From contig NZ_CP045298.1 in the NCBI RefSeq assembly GCF_009363115.1, positions 3,407,501-3,471,500 on the forward strand: a stretch of DNA of 64,000 nucleotides, given 5' to 3'. Source of the DNA: Paenibacillus brasilensis. Lineage in GTDB: Bacteria > Bacillota > Bacilli > Paenibacillales > Paenibacillaceae. A program made the translations under genes and the position numbers. Position 1 is the stretch's first letter. Each line of letters begins with the position of its first letter. Under the pieces are notes generated by a model that made no database searches, was not told the DNA's origin, and was given only the letters and a program-made list of their open reading frames with translations. Shown piece by piece: positions 63,017-64,000 of the stretch.

Positions 63017-63833
63017 GCTTTTCTTTCACATTCACTACTGCAATAGCAGTAAATTCAAAGAAACTGGAAGATACCCGAGAAAGTTCACGAGAACCCTCTC
63101 GCATCATGAGTTCGTCCTTGTTACCGAAGGGGCGGGTAATATCGTCATCGGGGGGAAAACCTATCCGCTCAAACAAGGAATGCTGTTCTACATTAGCCCG
63201 GGTGTAATGCATTCTTTGGACCCGGATACGAAGGATCCTCCCTGTTTCCTAACCGTACATTTTAGCTATGCGCAAGTGAATTTCAATGATGGCCAATGGG
63301 ACATTACAGACGAGCCTCGAATGCTTCCCCTGCATGCTGCCCAAGAATTAAAGGATGCTTATTCTGTCCAGGATCTTTTTCATAAATTAGTGGACTGCTG
63401 GGATGGAAAGCTTCCAGGGTACGAACTCATGAGCAGAACCTTGCTTCAGCAATTAGGGATTGCCATTTTTCAAAGCGTAAGAAAGCAACAGTGGAGTGGC
63501 TCCAATTCTCGAAAAATGGAAAAAATCATCCAATATATGCATCAGCATGTAAGCAGTAAGATTACCTTAACCGAATTGTCGGAGATGGTACAATTATCAC
63601 CTACTTATCTGTCCCGGACTTTTAAGGATACGACAGGGTATGCTGTCATTGAATTTTTTAATAAGATTAAAATAGATAAAGCCAAAGAACTGCTGATTGA
63701 AGGAGATAAAAAAGTAAAGGAAGTGGCACAGGCGCTTGGATTTACGGATGAATTTTATTTCAGCAGATTATTTAAAAGAATGGAAGGGATAAGCCCGTCA
63801 GAATATTACAGCAAAAATGTCCATGGAGTTTAA
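63003..63833 (+). CDS. AraC-family transcriptional regulator with cupin sensor domain
   Basis: 276 residues. An N-terminal cupin-like domain (HHEFVLVTEGAGNIVIGGKTYPLKQGMLFYISPGVMHSLDPD) is followed by a C-terminal AraC DNA-binding domain (KITLTELSEMVQLSPTYLSRTFKDTTG and KVKEVAQALGFTDEFYFSRLFKRMEGISPSEYY). ATG 63003 lies in the end of the MazG-like gene (14-bp overlap). It probably senses a carbohydrate or small molecule and regulates the MFS gene that follows. Confidence 0.88.
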   Translation: MNINKLFFHIHYCNSSKFKETGRYPRKFTRTLSHHEFVLVTEGAGNIVIGGKTYPLKQGMLFYISPGVMHSLDPDTKDPPCFLTVHFSYAQVNFNDGQWDITDEPRMLPLHAAQELKDAYSVQDLFHKLVDCWDGKLPGYELMSRTLLQQLGIAIFQSVRKQQWSGSNSRKMEKIIQYMHQHVSSKITLTELSEMVQLSPTYLSRTFKDTTGYAVIEFFNKIKIDKAKELLIEGDKKVKEVAQALGFTDEFYFSRLFKRMEGISPSEYYSKNVHGV

Positions 63834-63939
63834 TATTGTGCATGGTATAAGGCCAAACTGCAAGCTAATATAAGGGTGTTATTGTTCATGATTGTTGTAC
63901 AAGGACACTTGCATATGGCAGAGGGGGGGGGCTTTATTC

Positions 63940-64000
63940 ATGCCGATGTGGAGACGGAATTTAATCGTTTGCTGGTTCGGAATGTTTGTAACCGGGGTTG
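63940..64000 (+). CDS. MFS transporter, N-terminal start (cut by window edge)
   Basis: Only 20 codons are visible: MPMWRRNLIVCWFGMFVTGV, the typical first helix of MFS drug-type exporters (x-W-x-R-N-L-x-V-x-W-F). A purine-rich AGAGGGGGGGGG lies about 9 nt upstream of ATG 63940; ATG 63946 is the alternative. It follows the AraC-type regulator, so the two probably form a regulator/exporter pair. Confidence 0.65.
   Translation, partial: MPMWRRNLIVCWFGMFVTGV

Overview
The window looks like a chromosomal segment of a spore-forming, low-to-moderate GC Firmicute, most likely Paenibacillus (P. polymyxa group). This rests on a Spo0E-type phosphatase, an adjacent AdeR/Ald pair, a YesM/YesN-type sensor pair, a T-box leader, a YqkE-like protein, a decayed GH11-CBM36 xylanase and strong AGGAGG ribosome binding sites. 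The species is an inference from gene content.

Layout: 1-7540 is ordinary backbone (aldo/keto reductase end, Mug glycosylase, ald/adeR divergent pair, stalk-domain lipoprotein, PD-(D/E)XK nuclease). 7645-17409 is a composite transposon: two inverted IS4-family copies bracket an AT-rich RiPP cluster, and the whole unit is flanked by a 9-bp target duplication. Its cargo is a BlaI-like repressor, a radical SAM/SPASM maturase, a peptide-maturation protein, an acyl-carrier-related protein, a 44-residue Cys-x-Cys precursor, a subtilase and an ABC exporter; it resembles the clostridial Clo7bot/CLI_3235 systems. 17548-27041 is backbone with several decayed genes (CNNM/CBS protein, MgtC), a chemoreceptor, a cyclophilin lipoprotein, a Spo0E protein and an EamA transporter. 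26999-29215 is a graveyard of mobile elements (TnpB end with its RNA, IS3 scrap, group II intron scrap). 27892-34029 is a LacI-regulated sugar operon ending in hexulose-6-phosphate synthase and isomerase genes (RuMP-type chemistry).

34061-39500 has repeats, an IS256 scrap, a TrmB regulator behind a tandem operator-like repeat, a truncated DUF1593-type gene and a DAHP synthase/chorismate mutase gene under a T-box leader whose specifier reads as Phe. 40503-43738 has a sporulation-type sensor kinase, then a two-gene unit: an NHLP-leader RiPP precursor ending in Trp beside a class I isoprenoid synthase, suggesting a terpenylated peptide. 43881-52068 has a decayed xylanase, an IS4 solo end, an acyltransferase and a three-gene sugar-sensing system; hcp follows behind an FNR-like box.

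53675-58685 is an AT-rich, defence-like island: a paraMORC/histidine-kinase-like GHKL ATPase, a receiver-like partner and a cytosine-C5 DNA methyltransferase, with no recognisable nuclease. An intact IS4 copy and a decayed IS3 element are inserted behind it, the latter inside a terminator loop. The window ends with an XRE regulator, a MazG-like protein, an AraC regulator and the start of an MFS gene.

The three systems most worth following are the transposon-borne Cys-rich peptide cluster, the NHLP/isoprenoid synthase pair and the paraMORC/receiver/methyltransferase operon. All functional statements rest on reading motifs by eye; no database search was run.
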